A stretch of DNA of 64,000 nt from Gemmatimonadota bacterium. Lineage in GTDB: Bacteria; Gemmatimonadota; Gemmatimonadetes; Longimicrobiales; Gaopeijiaceae. Under the pieces are notes generated by a model. That model was given only the letters and a program-made list of their open reading frames with translations. It made no database searches and had not been told where the DNA came from. Where the stretch lies: contig JAJDXM010000017.1 of NCBI GenBank assembly GCA_022823225.1, positions 1 to 64,000 on the forward strand, written 5' to 3'. A program made the position numbers and the translations under genes. Shown here piece by piece: positions 8,877-17,560 of this stretch (positions are counted from its first letter, which is position 1; each line of letters opens with the position of its first letter).

Positions 8877-11066
8877 TTGCTGAAGAGGATCGCAGACTCG
8901 GTTCGCAATGCCCCTGTTCCCCGCTGGGCGTGGTTCGGCCTGCTCTTTGTGTGCGCGTCGGGGATCGGATGGGCGGCCGGCGCCTGGCGGAACCTCTGTG
9001 CCGACTGCCCGTCGATCGCCCAGATCTATACCTACGAACCGCGACAGACGAGCAAGGTCTATGCGCGCGATTCCACTCTGATCTGGGAGTTCGGGGACGA
9101 GCGCAGGACACTGGTGTCGATCGAGAGCCTCCCCGTCCATGTGCCGCAGGCGTTCATCGCGATCGAAGATCGGCGCTTCTACTCCCACAACGGGCTGGAC
9201 TGGCGTGGAATCGCCCGTGCCGGGCTCGGGGTGCTGCGCACGCGGTCGCTGTCGGGGGCGGGTGGAAGCACCATCACTCAGCAGCTCGCACGCAACATGT
9301 GGACCGAGCGCCTCGGCTTCGAAAAGCGTCTGGTACGCAAGCTGAAGGAGTGGCAGGTCGCATTGCAGCTCGAGGAGGCGTACACGAAGGACCAGATCCT
9401 CGAGGCATACATGAACCAGATCGTGTATGCCCATGGCTGGTATGGGCTTGAGACGGCGTCACGGAACTACTTCGGCAAGAGCGCCATCGACATGAACCCG
9501 GCCGAGGCGGCGTTGCTGGCGGCGATTGCCAATGTGCCGGAACGGTACAGCCCGCTGAACAACCCCGCCCAGGCGCTGCAACGGCGGAACCTGGTCCTCA
9601 CCCAGATGGCCGACCAGGGATTCCTGACCGGGGAGGAGGCCGCCCGCTGGAAGGGGGAACCGGTCCCCACCGAGCGGGCAAACCGGGTCGAGGTGCAGGC
9701 CCCCTACTTCGTCGAGTGGGTGCGCGGAATCCTCGCCGACAGGTTCGGGCACAAGCTGTATTCGGGTGGGCTCCAGATCTTCACGACCGTCGATCTCGAC
9801 ATGCAGGCCAATGCGCGGGCGGCCATGGAAGCGGGCTGGGAGCGCATCGAGGCGCGGCCGGGCTACGATCATCCCACGTACCGGGAGTTCTCGGAGGAGA
9901 ACGAAGGGGCGGATCTCCCCGGAATACCGTACCTGCAGGGGATGTTCGTCGCGGTGGACCCCGGGACCGGCCAGGTCCTTGCGATGATCGGGGGGCGCGA
10001 CCACATCCACTCGAAGTTCGACCGCGCCATTCAGGCGAGACGGCAGGCAGGCTCTTCCTTCAAGCCGTTCGTCTACGCGGCGGCACTGGAGAGCGGCATC
10101 CCGGCATCCGAGGTTTTTCTGGACGGCCCGGTGGTCCTCCCCCAGCCGGACGGCACCCTGTGGCGGCCGTCCAACTACAACCCGGAGTTTCTCGGTGCGA
10201 TCACCATGCGCGAAGCGATGGCGAAGTCGATCAACACGGTCGCGATCAAGGTCGCCGCGTGCGAGGTGGGTCTCGAGGCGGTGGCGCAGATGGCGAGACG
10301 GCTCGGGATCCGCACCGAGATCAACCGCTTCCCGGCGACGGCGATCGGCGCGGCCGATGTGATTCCGATCCAGATGGTGGAAGCGTACGCCACCCTCGCC
10401 AATCTCGGATCCCGCGTGCGCCCCTTCCCGGTTCTCGAGGTGGTGAGTCCGGAGGGCGAGGTTCTCTGGAGACCCGCCCCCGAGAGCACGGAGGAACTCG
10501 ATCCTCTCGTGGCGCGGCTGGTCGTTTCGATGCTCGAAGAGGTCGTCCGCTCGGGAACGGGATACAATGGGATTCGCTCCGCCGCGGGCGCGGGCCTGCC
10601 CTATGAGGTTCCGGCCGCCGGAAAGTCGGGCACGACGAACGAACACAGCAACGTCTGGTTTCTGGGCTTCACCCCCAACCTCGCCGCGGGAGTCTGGTTC
10701 GGGATGGACACGCCGGTGCCGATCGCCGACCGCGCCACCGGAGGAGGACTGGCAGCGCCCGTCTGGGGCGACTTCATGCGGCGGATCTACTATGGAGAAG
10801 CGGTCGGCACCGACGGCAGCCTCGGCGATACGGGCACCGGGCCGCTTCTGCAGATACCCGAACCGTGGCCGATCCCGGACGGGCTCGCCAGACAACGTGT
10901 GGATCGCGAGACCGGCCTTCTGGCGTCGCGCTGGTGTCCGCCCGAGGAAGCGTACGAGGAACTCTATCTTCCCGGCACCGAGCCCACCGCCCCTTGCGAC
11001 CGCCAGAACCGGCCCGTAATCCAGGATTGTTTGAACCAAATGCATCCGACAGGCTTTCCAGAATGA
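8877..11066 (+). CDS. Class A penicillin-binding protein (PBP1A-type)
   Basis: This bifunctional peptidoglycan glycosyltransferase/transpeptidase is anchored in the inner membrane and acts in the periplasm. A TM segment (WAWFGLLFVCASGIGWAAG) follows a short basic N-terminus. The GT51 domain shows FIAIEDRRFYSHNGLDW and GAGGSTITQQLARNMW. The transpeptidase domain has the SxxK serine in RRQAGSSFKPFVY (about residue 390), SIN (about 450), and KSGTTNEHSNVWFLGF (about 580), the KTG equivalent. The start is one of two consecutive TTG codons (8874/8877) behind GGAGAAGGAG. The 729 residues are normal for the class. The last codons overlap the DUF3343 gene by ATGA. Confidence 0.93.
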   Translation: MLKRIADSVRNAPVPRWAWFGLLFVCASGIGWAAGAWRNLCADCPSIAQIYTYEPRQTSKVYARDSTLIWEFGDERRTLVSIESLPVHVPQAFIAIEDRRFYSHNGLDWRGIARAGLGVLRTRSLSGAGGSTITQQLARNMWTERLGFEKRLVRKLKEWQVALQLEEAYTKDQILEAYMNQIVYAHGWYGLETASRNYFGKSAIDMNPAEAALLAAIANVPERYSPLNNPAQALQRRNLVLTQMADQGFLTGEEAARWKGEPVPTERANRVEVQAPYFVEWVRGILADRFGHKLYSGGLQIFTTVDLDMQANARAAMEAGWERIEARPGYDHPTYREFSEENEGADLPGIPYLQGMFVAVDPGTGQVLAMIGGRDHIHSKFDRAIQARRQAGSSFKPFVYAAALESGIPASEVFLDGPVVLPQPDGTLWRPSNYNPEFLGAITMREAMAKSINTVAIKVAACEVGLEAVAQMARRLGIRTEINRFPATAIGAADVIPIQMVEAYATLANLGSRVRPFPVLEVVSPEGEVLWRPAPESTEELDPLVARLVVSMLEEVVRSGTGYNGIRSAAGAGLPYEVPAAGKSGTTNEHSNVWFLGFTPNLAAGVWFGMDTPVPIADRATGGGLAAPVWGDFMRRIYYGEAVGTDGSLGDTGTGPLLQIPEPWPIPDGLARQRVDRETGLLASRWCPPEEAYEELYLPGTEPTAPCDRQNRPVIQDCLNQMHPTGFPE

Positions 11067-11284
11067 CTGCACAGGCAAGCGGCAGCACCTTCATCTTCGA
11101 GACCACCCATCACGCCATGTGGGCCGAAGATGTCGCCCGGGAACAGGCCATACCGGCAGAGGTCGTCCCGGCCCCTCCGGAGGGAGGAGCCAAATGCGGG
11201 GCTGCGCTGCGCGTCACTGCGGACCGCACCTCGGAGCTCTCCGCGGCGCTGAAGCAGGAAGGAATACTCTTCCGGGTGTTGTAG
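11063..11284 (+). CDS. DUF3343 small protein (putative Se/S carrier-like)
   Basis: This 73-residue protein resembles the DUF3343 family, sometimes described as selenium/sulfur-carrier-like, with a proposed role in moving reduced S or Se. Visible traits are FIFETTHHAMWAEDVAREQ at the N-terminus (the DUF3343 helix that usually reads 'F.sTh.al.aE..lk'), a PAPPE turn, the cysteine in GGAKCGAALRV, and a C-terminal GILFRVL strand. Its ATG overlaps the PBP stop codon (ATGA), so the two are translationally coupled. Why a PBP would be coupled to it is unclear. Confidence 0.7.
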   Translation: MTAQASGSTFIFETTHHAMWAEDVAREQAIPAEVVPAPPEGGAKCGAALRVTADRTSELSAALKQEGILFRVL

Positions 11285-11323
11285 CCGCGCCGGCCGGGGA
11301 GTGCCGCCGCTGCGAGCGGAGAC

Positions 11324-12664
11324 TCAGCGCGGCGGGCCCCCGCCGCCGTTTGCACTCCGCATTCGCTCCAGCACTATGGGAAGCGGGTCCGCGTCCGCTT
11401 CGGCGCCGATCGTGACCGCTTCCCGCACCACCCCGGCACCGACAGCCAGATCCGGCCAGCTTCCCGCGTGCACCACGGCGAGCGCATCGCCCCGGGAGAT
11501 GCACGACCCGACCTCCACCGCCAATTCGAACCCCACGGTGGGGTCGATCGCGTCGTCCTGCCGCCGTCTTCCTCCCCCGAGTGCGATCACGCCGTAGCCC
11601 AGGGCAAGGGGGTCGACCGCGGTGACCCAACCGTCCCGATCCGAGACCACGGTTTCGCTGCAGGGCGCCTTCGGCAATCCGTACCCGTCCCGGTCAGGGC
11701 GCAGCCGTCCCCCCTGCGCCGCCGCCAGGCGGGCGAACCGCTCCACCGGACCACCCCCGGCGAGCGCCTCTTCCGCGCGGCGGCGCCCTTCGCGCACGCT
11801 GGCTACGAGCTTCCCGGCAAGCGCCATCTCGGCGGCCAGCTCGATGCAAAGCCCCCGTAGCGCGTCCGGCCCGCCGCCCGCAAGACACGCGACGGCCTCG
11901 CGAACCTCCAGGGCGTTGCCGATCGCGCGGCCCAGGGGCCGGTCCATTGCGGTCAGCAGCGCGGTCACGGCGATACCGCGCGCCGAGCCGACAGCGGTCA
12001 TGGAGCGGGCCAGGGCGCGCGCGTCCTCGTCCCGCGCCATGAACGCGCCGCGCCCCACCTTGACGTCCAGTACGAGCGCGTCCAGCCCCTCGGCCAGCTT
12101 CTTCGACATGATCGACGCGGTGATCAGCGGAATCGAGGGCACCGTCGCGGTCACGTCGCGCAGCGCGTAGAGCCGTCGGTCGAGAGGCGCGATCTCGGCG
12201 GTCTGACCGATCATCGCGCACCCCGTGCTGCGGAGCACCCGGTCGAATTCCTCCAGCGGGATCCTCGTGCGAAAGCCCGGAATCGACTCGAGCTTGTCGA
12301 GGGTGCCGCCGGTATGGCCCAGTCCCCGCCCCGACATCATGGGCACGACCATGCCCATCTCCGCCGCGAGCGGCGCCAACGCAAGCGAGACCTTGTCGCC
12401 CACCCCGCCGGTCGAGTGCTTGTCGACCCTGGGTCCCGGCCAGCCGCCCCCCGGTTCGATCACCTCGCCCGAGTGCAGCATCACCTCGACCAGCGCGTCC
12501 AGCTCGCCCGGGGACATGCCATTGAAATGGACCGCCATCAGGAACGCGGCCATCTGGTCGTCGCCCACCCGGCCCTCCAGGTAGGCTTCGAGGAATCCGG
12601 TGAGTTCCCCGGACGAGAGCGGCTCCCCGTCCCGCTTGCGCGCGATGACCTGCTGCGGAATCAC
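11324..12664 (-). CDS. deoA: Thymidine/pyrimidine-nucleoside phosphorylase
   Basis: This nucleoside-salvage enzyme cleaves thymidine (or uridine) with phosphate to a free base and (deoxy)ribose-1-phosphate. The 446 residues match the family. The N-terminal helical domain has FLMAVHFNGMSPGEL. The family signature is in VDKHSTGGVGDKVSLALAP (about 80-100) and MSGRGLGHTGGTLDKLESI (about 113-131), and KKLAEGLDALVLDVKVGRGAFM follows. The C-terminal pyrimidine-phosphorylase domain begins near 345. It starts 30 nt upstream of the S9 peptidase stop in minus-strand order and may be the last gene of that run. Thymidine versus uridine preference cannot be decided here. Confidence 0.92.
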   Translation of the reverse strand: MIPQQVIARKRDGEPLSSGELTGFLEAYLEGRVGDDQMAAFLMAVHFNGMSPGELDALVEVMLHSGEVIEPGGGWPGPRVDKHSTGGVGDKVSLALAPLAAEMGMVVPMMSGRGLGHTGGTLDKLESIPGFRTRIPLEEFDRVLRSTGCAMIGQTAEIAPLDRRLYALRDVTATVPSIPLITASIMSKKLAEGLDALVLDVKVGRGAFMARDEDARALARSMTAVGSARGIAVTALLTAMDRPLGRAIGNALEVREAVACLAGGGPDALRGLCIELAAEMALAGKLVASVREGRRRAEEALAGGGPVERFARLAAAQGGRLRPDRDGYGLPKAPCSETVVSDRDGWVTAVDPLALGYGVIALGGGRRRQDDAIDPTVGFELAVEVGSCISRGDALAVVHAGSWPDLAVGAGVVREAVTIGAEADADPLPIVLERMRSANGGGGPPR

Positions 12665-12695
12665 GGCCGAAGCAATCCTATCCCGGCCGGTCCGC

Positions 12696-14774
12696 TCACG
12701 AAATGGGCGCGACCTGCTTGTCGGCGGTCGCGGCAGGACGCTCCGGCGGCGTCCAGTCCTCCAGCCCCTTCACGAAGCGGTGCAGCCAGCGCATCTCCTC
12801 GACCATCAGCGTGCGCCGGTGCCGCGGTTCCTGGATGCCGTGTCCCTCGCGCGGAAACAGGATGAACCGGGCTTCGACCCCCAGGTGCCGAAGCCCCGCG
12901 AAGAAGTTCATCGACTGCTCCATCGTGTCGGTGCGGTCGTTGGCCCCGTGGAAGAGGATCGTAGGGGTCGTCACCCGGTCCAGGTGCGTGTACGCGGAGC
13001 GCTCCACCCAGTAGTCCCGGTTCGACCAGGGATCGCCGCCCAGGTACCAGCGCACCACATCGAAGTTGAAGCCCGCTCCGAACTCGCTCCTCCAGTCGGC
13101 GACCATCGCCCCGAGGCTGGCGGCCCTGAAGCGGTCGGTGCGCGTGATCGTCCAGCCGCCGAGGATCCCGCCGTAGCTCCATCCCTTCACCGCGAGGGAG
13201 TCCGGATGGGCGACCCCCCGGTCGATGATCGCGTCGACCCCGGTCATCAGGTCCTGATAGTCTCCGCCGCCGATGTCGTTCATGTTGCCGCGGAGCAGCG
13301 CGTCCCCGTACCCCGACGAACCGCGCACGTTGGGCTGCAGGACCGCGTAGCCCTGCGCCACGAGCAGTTGCGCGTCGGCGTCGAACCCCCGTGTGAACAC
13401 GCCGGCGGGTCCACCGTGGATCTCCAGAACGGCCGCCCCGGGCGCCACGCGCCCCTCCGGCATGTACAGCAGCCCCTCGATCTCCAGCCCGTCGCTGCTC
13501 TCCCAGCGGACGACCTCCGGTTCGGCAAGCCTCTTGCCCTTCAGCCACGGGTTGGCCGTCGTGAGCCGCGTCCGCGAACCGTCACCCAGGTCGACGAGCC
13601 ACAGGTCGCCCGGCTCCGACGGGCTCGCAAACTGGATCGCGGCCCTGTCATGGAAGCGGTCGAAGGAGGGCCCGGACACGATCCCGCGCAGGTCGGTGAG
13701 CTGCTCCAGTTCGTCGGACCGGACATCGAGCCGGTACAGGTTCGCATCGGTCCGGTCGAGCGCCACGATGTCGATGAAACGCCCGCCCGCGGCCCAGCGG
13801 TAGCCGCGCATGTCCGAGTCGACATCCGCCATCAGCTGGCGGGTCTCGCCGGTGGGAATGTGATGGTGGTAGAGGTTGCCCTGGTCCAGCTCCCACGATT
13901 CCAGATCGGGGGCCACGAAGGTGATCGAGGCTCCGTCGGGCGACCAGGCCAATTGGGACTCGGGCGCGTCGTTGTCGGTGAGAAGCTCCTCGTCACCCGT
14001 GACCGTGGAGAGGATCGCGATCTCGGAGAGGTGGCCCGCGTTGCGGCGATTCTCCGTACGATAGGTGTACGCCAGGTGGTTGCCGTCCGGAGAGGGCGCG
14101 AAGTCCCCCACGATCCGCCCCTCCGCCGTGAGGCGGCTGGCCTGCACGGGGGCTTCCTCCACATCCACCTGAACGGTCCACACCCCGTTCCAGTTGCCGC
14201 GGGTCTGGCCGTTGGGCCCTTCGTCGATGAAGACGGCGTCGTCTCCCTTCTTGCGCTCCTTCTCCGTGTCGTCCGGCAGCGAATCGGCGGCCAGGAAGTA
14301 GATGGAGCGGCTGTCCTCCGACCAGCGGTAGCGTCCCACCGCCGTCCCGTGCCCGGTCAGCTGGATGGCTTCACCGCCGTCGGTGGGAAGCACGAACAGC
14401 TGTCGCACGCTCTCCCCCTCGCCCACCGGACGGGAGAAGGAAACCCAGCGGCCGTCGGGGGACCACTCGGGCGAGCGGTCGTCGGTCGACCCGGTGAAGG
14501 GGCGCATGCCTTCTCCATCGGGGCCCACCACCCAGATGCGGCCCTCGCGCTTGTTCTCATCCCAGTCAAGCTCGCTCTTCGTGAACAGAATGCGTGAGCC
14601 GTCCGGGGACAGCCGCGGACCCGAAACGCGCACCATGTCGATGACTTCGTCCACGGTCACTGCGCCCCCGCCGCTTTCCTGCGCCAGTACCGGCCCCGCA
14701 CCGGGGAAGTTCCAGGCCGGTGCGAGGGTCAGGGCGGCACCGGTAACGAGAATGGTCGGCCCGAAACCGCGCAT
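12696..14774 (-). CDS. S9 family prolyl-oligopeptidase-type serine peptidase, secreted
   Basis: This secreted or periplasmic serine peptidase is of the dipeptidyl/acylaminoacyl peptidase type. Residues 1-31 form a signal peptide ending near GPVLAQ. WD40/TolB-like beta-propeller repeats follow, with recurring 'SPDG' motifs (SGPRLSPDGSRILF, EWSPDGRWVSF, APSPDGNHLAY). The alpha/beta hydrolase domain starts near 430: the nucleophile serine is in KGWSYGGILGG, the Asp in FHGANDRTD and the His in REGHGIQEP. All three triad residues are present. The 692 residues are usual. It is downstream of a small lipoprotein gene and upstream of deoA. The substrate is unknown; scavenging of peptides is likely. 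Confidence 0.92.
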   Translation of the reverse strand: MRGFGPTILVTGAALTLAPAWNFPGAGPVLAQESGGGAVTVDEVIDMVRVSGPRLSPDGSRILFTKSELDWDENKREGRIWVVGPDGEGMRPFTGSTDDRSPEWSPDGRWVSFSRPVGEGESVRQLFVLPTDGGEAIQLTGHGTAVGRYRWSEDSRSIYFLAADSLPDDTEKERKKGDDAVFIDEGPNGQTRGNWNGVWTVQVDVEEAPVQASRLTAEGRIVGDFAPSPDGNHLAYTYRTENRRNAGHLSEIAILSTVTGDEELLTDNDAPESQLAWSPDGASITFVAPDLESWELDQGNLYHHHIPTGETRQLMADVDSDMRGYRWAAGGRFIDIVALDRTDANLYRLDVRSDELEQLTDLRGIVSGPSFDRFHDRAAIQFASPSEPGDLWLVDLGDGSRTRLTTANPWLKGKRLAEPEVVRWESSDGLEIEGLLYMPEGRVAPGAAVLEIHGGPAGVFTRGFDADAQLLVAQGYAVLQPNVRGSSGYGDALLRGNMNDIGGGDYQDLMTGVDAIIDRGVAHPDSLAVKGWSYGGILGGWTITRTDRFRAASLGAMVADWRSEFGAGFNFDVVRWYLGGDPWSNRDYWVERSAYTHLDRVTTPTILFHGANDRTDTMEQSMNFFAGLRHLGVEARFILFPREGHGIQEPRHRRTLMVEEMRWLHRFVKGLEDWTPPERPAATADKQVAPIS

Positions 14775-14788
14775 GTCGTGTCTCCTGG

Positions 14789-15172
14789 TCAGCTGTTCGG
14801 CGGTCGCCCGCCCGGCTGCGAGCGGGAGGGAACCACCAGTTCCAGCAGCTCTCCGGGAGCGACCGTTATTGTCTCCGTATAGAAGTCTCTGCCCGCCAGC
14901 GGCCTGACCCTGAGCCGGAGGTCAGGCAGGAACCAGCGCAGCCTGAAGGTGGCCTCGCCCTTCCCCGGCACGATTCCCAGCCGCCGCCCGGAGCCTCCGC
15001 GGGCCGTGTAGACCGTCACCTGGCTGAAGTTCAGGTTTCGAACCAGAATCTCGATCTCCTCCCCCTGCTCCTGCTCTCCGAACGGGTTGTCCGCCCGGGG
15101 TCCGCCCGTCGTGCATCCCGGCGGACCGAGCAGCGTCGCCGTACAGGCGAGAAGAAGGAAGGGCCTGTCCAC
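14789..15172 (-). CDS. Small putative lipoprotein
   Basis: I do not recognise a family. From GTG 15172 the 127-residue product begins with a hydrophobic stretch (PFLLLACTATLLG) ending at a possible lipobox cysteine (LGPPGC). An acidic linker (EQEQGEE) follows, and then a beta-rich domain with alternating hydrophobic residues (VRNLNFSQVTVYTARG, FRLRWFLPDLRLRV), which looks like a small beta-sandwich. It starts 5 nt after the citrate synthase stop and is probably cotranscribed. The lipobox is imperfect because proline precedes the Gly-Cys, so lipidation is uncertain. Confidence 0.6.
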   Translation of the reverse strand: MDRPFLLLACTATLLGPPGCTTGGPRADNPFGEQEQGEEIEILVRNLNFSQVTVYTARGGSGRRLGIVPGKGEATFRLRWFLPDLRLRVRPLAGRDFYTETITVAPGELLELVVPSRSQPGGRPPNS

Positions 15173-15177
15173 GGACG

Positions 15178-16479
15178 CTAGCGTGAATCGATCGGGACGT
15201 AGTCGCGGCGCGGACTGCCTTTGAACACCTGTCGCGGGCGGGCGATCTTCTGCTCGCGGTCCACGACCATTTCCTCCCACTGAGCGAGCCATCCCACGGT
15301 CCGCGGGATCGCGAAGAGCACCGGGAACAACTCGACCGGGAAGCCCATTGCCTGGTAGATCAGCCCCGAGTAGAAATCCACGTTGGGGTAGAGGTTGCGC
15401 TTGATGAAATACTCTTCCTGGAGCGCGATCTGCTCCAGTTCGAGCGCGATGTCGAGCAGCGGGTTGCGTCCGGTGACCTCGAACACCTCTTCGGCTGTGC
15501 GCTTGATGATCGACGCGCGGGGATCGTACGCCTTGTAGACACGGTGGCCGAAGCCCATGAGGCGCCGCTCTCCGCGCCGCACGCTGTCCATGAAGCCGGG
15601 GATATTGTCCCGCGTGCCGATCTCGATCAGCATGCGCAGCACGGCTTCGTTCGCGCCACCGTGCAGGGGGCCGTACAGCGCCGCCATGGCGCCGGCCAGC
15701 GCCGAATACGGATCCACCCGCGAGCTCCCGATCACCCGCATGGCGGTCGTGGAGCAGTTCTGCTCATGGTCCGCATGCAGTATGAAGAGGACGTCCAGGG
15801 CGCGCTCGAGCACGGGGTTCGGCTTGTATTCCCTTCCGCCAATGCGGAAGAGCATGTTCAGGAAGTTCGCGGTGTAGGAGAGACCGTTCTCCGGGTACAC
15901 GTAGGGAAGGCCCTTGTGATGACGATACGCGAACGCCGCCAGGGTCGGCATCTTGGCGATGAGGCGGGTAATCTGCACCGCCCTGTTCCCGGGATCGTCG
16001 ACGTGCCTGGCTTCCGGGTAGAAGGTGGACAGCGCGGCCACGGTCGAGATCATCATTCCCATCGCGTGGGCATCGTACCGGAAGCCCTGGAGGATGGTCG
16101 TGACGTTCTCGTGGACGTACGTGTGGAAGGTCACGTCGTGGACGAACCGGTCCAACTCGTCGCGGGTCGGCAACTCGCCGTTCAGGATCAGGCTCGCCAC
16201 CTCGAGGAAAGTGGCTTGCTCGGCCAATTGCTCGATCGGGTAGCCTCGATACTCCAGGATCCCCTTGCCACCCTTCACGTCGGTGATCCGGCTGGTGGTA
16301 AAAGCGGTGTTGGTGAAGGCGGGATCGTAGGCCATCATCCCGAAATCGGTGTCGTTCACCTTGATCTGCCGAAGGTCCATCGCGCGGATGACATCGCCGT
16401 CAAGGACCTCTACCTCGTAGCTCCGCCGGGTACGATTGTCGGTAATCGTCAGGGTGTCGGTGAGGGCGTTATTGGACAT
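15178..16479 (-). CDS. gltA: Citrate synthase (type II)
   Basis: This enzyme condenses acetyl-CoA and oxaloacetate to citrate, the entry to the TCA cycle. The 433 residues and the N-terminal beta-rich extension (YEVEVLDGDVIRAMDL) mark the hexameric type II form. Catalytic histidines are in LHADHEQNCSTTAMRVIGSS and GPLHGGANEAVLRML, and the catalytic Asp is in FYSGLIYQAMGFP (NVDFYSG). MGFGHRVYKAYDPRA is intact. I chose ATG 16479 because GGAAGAAAA precedes it; upstream residues are not conserved. A good promoter candidate lies 60-90 bp upstream. Aconitase is encoded 1 kb away on the other strand. Confidence 0.96.
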   Translation of the reverse strand: MSNNALTDTLTITDNRTRRSYEVEVLDGDVIRAMDLRQIKVNDTDFGMMAYDPAFTNTAFTTSRITDVKGGKGILEYRGYPIEQLAEQATFLEVASLILNGELPTRDELDRFVHDVTFHTYVHENVTTILQGFRYDAHAMGMMISTVAALSTFYPEARHVDDPGNRAVQITRLIAKMPTLAAFAYRHHKGLPYVYPENGLSYTANFLNMLFRIGGREYKPNPVLERALDVLFILHADHEQNCSTTAMRVIGSSRVDPYSALAGAMAALYGPLHGGANEAVLRMLIEIGTRDNIPGFMDSVRRGERRLMGFGHRVYKAYDPRASIIKRTAEEVFEVTGRNPLLDIALELEQIALQEEYFIKRNLYPNVDFYSGLIYQAMGFPVELFPVLFAIPRTVGWLAQWEEMVVDREQKIARPRQVFKGSPRRDYVPIDSR

Positions 16480-16538
16480 TTTTCTTCCGGAGCCGGTCTG
16501 TGCCGGGCTTGAGGGGCGCCTGCGCCTGCAGGCCATGA

Positions 16539-16568
16539 ATCATATCATCGGCCATCGGCCGCCACAAA
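16539..16568 (-). promoter_or_regulatory. Candidate sigma-70 promoter of gltA
   Basis: Read on the minus strand, TTTGTG (16568-16563) and TATGAT (16544-16539) are separated by 18 nt. The -10 lies about 60 bp before the gltA ATG, in the 190-bp gap upstream. The match is moderate. Confidence 0.4.
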
Positions 16569-16672
16569 GGGGCAGTCCCGGCGAGCACCGCGGGCGAACG
16601 CCGGGTTCGGGGACAACCGGGGCGGCTGCCACGGGAGCGCGGCTGCCGGAATCCGGCGCCCCAGCCGCCTTC

Positions 16673-17221
16673 CTACCTCGGGTCGATGTGCGCGAATACG
16701 GTCCGGTTGCCCTTGCCGTCAAAGGCGATGACGTCATAAGGCTGCGGACGCGGGTGCTCCATGCCCGGCGAGCCCAGCGGCATGCCCGGCACCGCCAGCC
16801 CCGCCACCGCGGGCGCATCTTCCAGGAACGACTTGACCGACCGGGCCGGGATGTGTCCCTCGAACACATAGCCGCCGGCCAGCGCGGTGTGGCACGACGT
16901 GAGCTCAAGGGGAATGCCGTGGCGCTCCTTCAGGGCCAGCAGGTCCGCATTCGACAGGTTCTCTACGGTGACCTCGAACCCGGCCGCCTCCATGTGTTCG
17001 ACCCACAGCGAGCAGCACCCGCAGGTCTCGGTCTTGTAGACGTGCATCTCCGTGACCGGGGCCGGCCCATCCGCCGGGAGCACCGCATCGTCCGGAGTCT
17101 GAACCGCCAGCTGCCCCTGGACCGGAACGGCGGACTCGGGGGTCGGGCCATCCGAGCGCACGAGCAGGAAGACCGCCAATCCACCCAGAACCAGAACCGT
17201 TGCCGCCATCTTCTGCTTCAT
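16673..17221 (-). CDS. DUF411 exported metal-binding-type protein
   Basis: This is a membrane-anchored or exported DUF411 protein of 182 residues, a family that includes CopG-type periplasmic copper proteins. The N-terminal hydrophobic helix (MAATVLVLGGLAVFLLV) is a signal anchor. The signature MHVYKTETCGCCSLWVEHME (about 75-95) carries the CxCC cysteines expected to bind metal, and a third conserved site, LTSCHTALAGGYVFEGHIPA, contains Cys-His. ATG 17221 is preceded by a strong GGAGGG. It lies 43 nt downstream of tRNA-Leu on the same strand. Copper handling is inferred from the family; no other metal-resistance genes are adjacent. Confidence 0.85.
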   Translation of the reverse strand: MKQKMAATVLVLGGLAVFLLVRSDGPTPESAVPVQGQLAVQTPDDAVLPADGPAPVTEMHVYKTETCGCCSLWVEHMEAAGFEVTVENLSNADLLALKERHGIPLELTSCHTALAGGYVFEGHIPARSVKSFLEDAPAVAGLAVPGMPLGSPGMEHPRPQPYDVIAFDGKGNRTVFAHIDPR

Positions 17222-17263
17222 ATCCCTCCACTCCTTTTCGATTCGAGGGTTTTCAAGCCAGCA

Positions 17264-17347
17264 TGCCGAGGGAGGGACTCGAACCCTCACGCCCGCAAGG
17301 GCAAAGGTTTTTGAGACCTTCGCGTCTACCGGTTCCGCCACCTCGGC
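17264..17347 (-). tRNA. tRNA-Leu (anticodon CAA)
   Basis: The minus strand folds as a class II tRNA. The acceptor pair is GCCGAGG/CCTCGGC with discriminator A, and the D-arm sequence is GCGGAACCGGTAGACGC. The anticodon stem is AAGGT/ACCTT around loop CTCAAAA, giving CAA. A long variable arm (GCCC-TTGC-GGGC) and T-arm GAGGG-TTCGAGT-CCCTC complete it. CCA is not encoded. It decodes UUG leucine codons. Confidence 0.95.
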
Positions 17348-17560
17348 CGCAGTGAGGGGGAGACTGATTCTACGCCGCTTTGTCCAGGAGGTGAAGGGGC
17401 GCCGCCCCCGGGAACAATTGGCGCCCCTGTGCACGGCTCCGTTCGGCCGGCCGGGACAACCGGGATTCACCCTCCGCCGCCTGTTCGCCCCTCGGCCGGC
17501 CCGCTATTGTTGAGAGTCGTTTTTCGCCCGCGTCCCACCACTACCCGGAGATCCACCGCC

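Noticed and set aside
16436-17314. Rightward frame ending in GRDSNPHARKG
   Set aside because: This is the antisense of the tRNA-Leu gene and the DUF411 gene, not a gene of its own.
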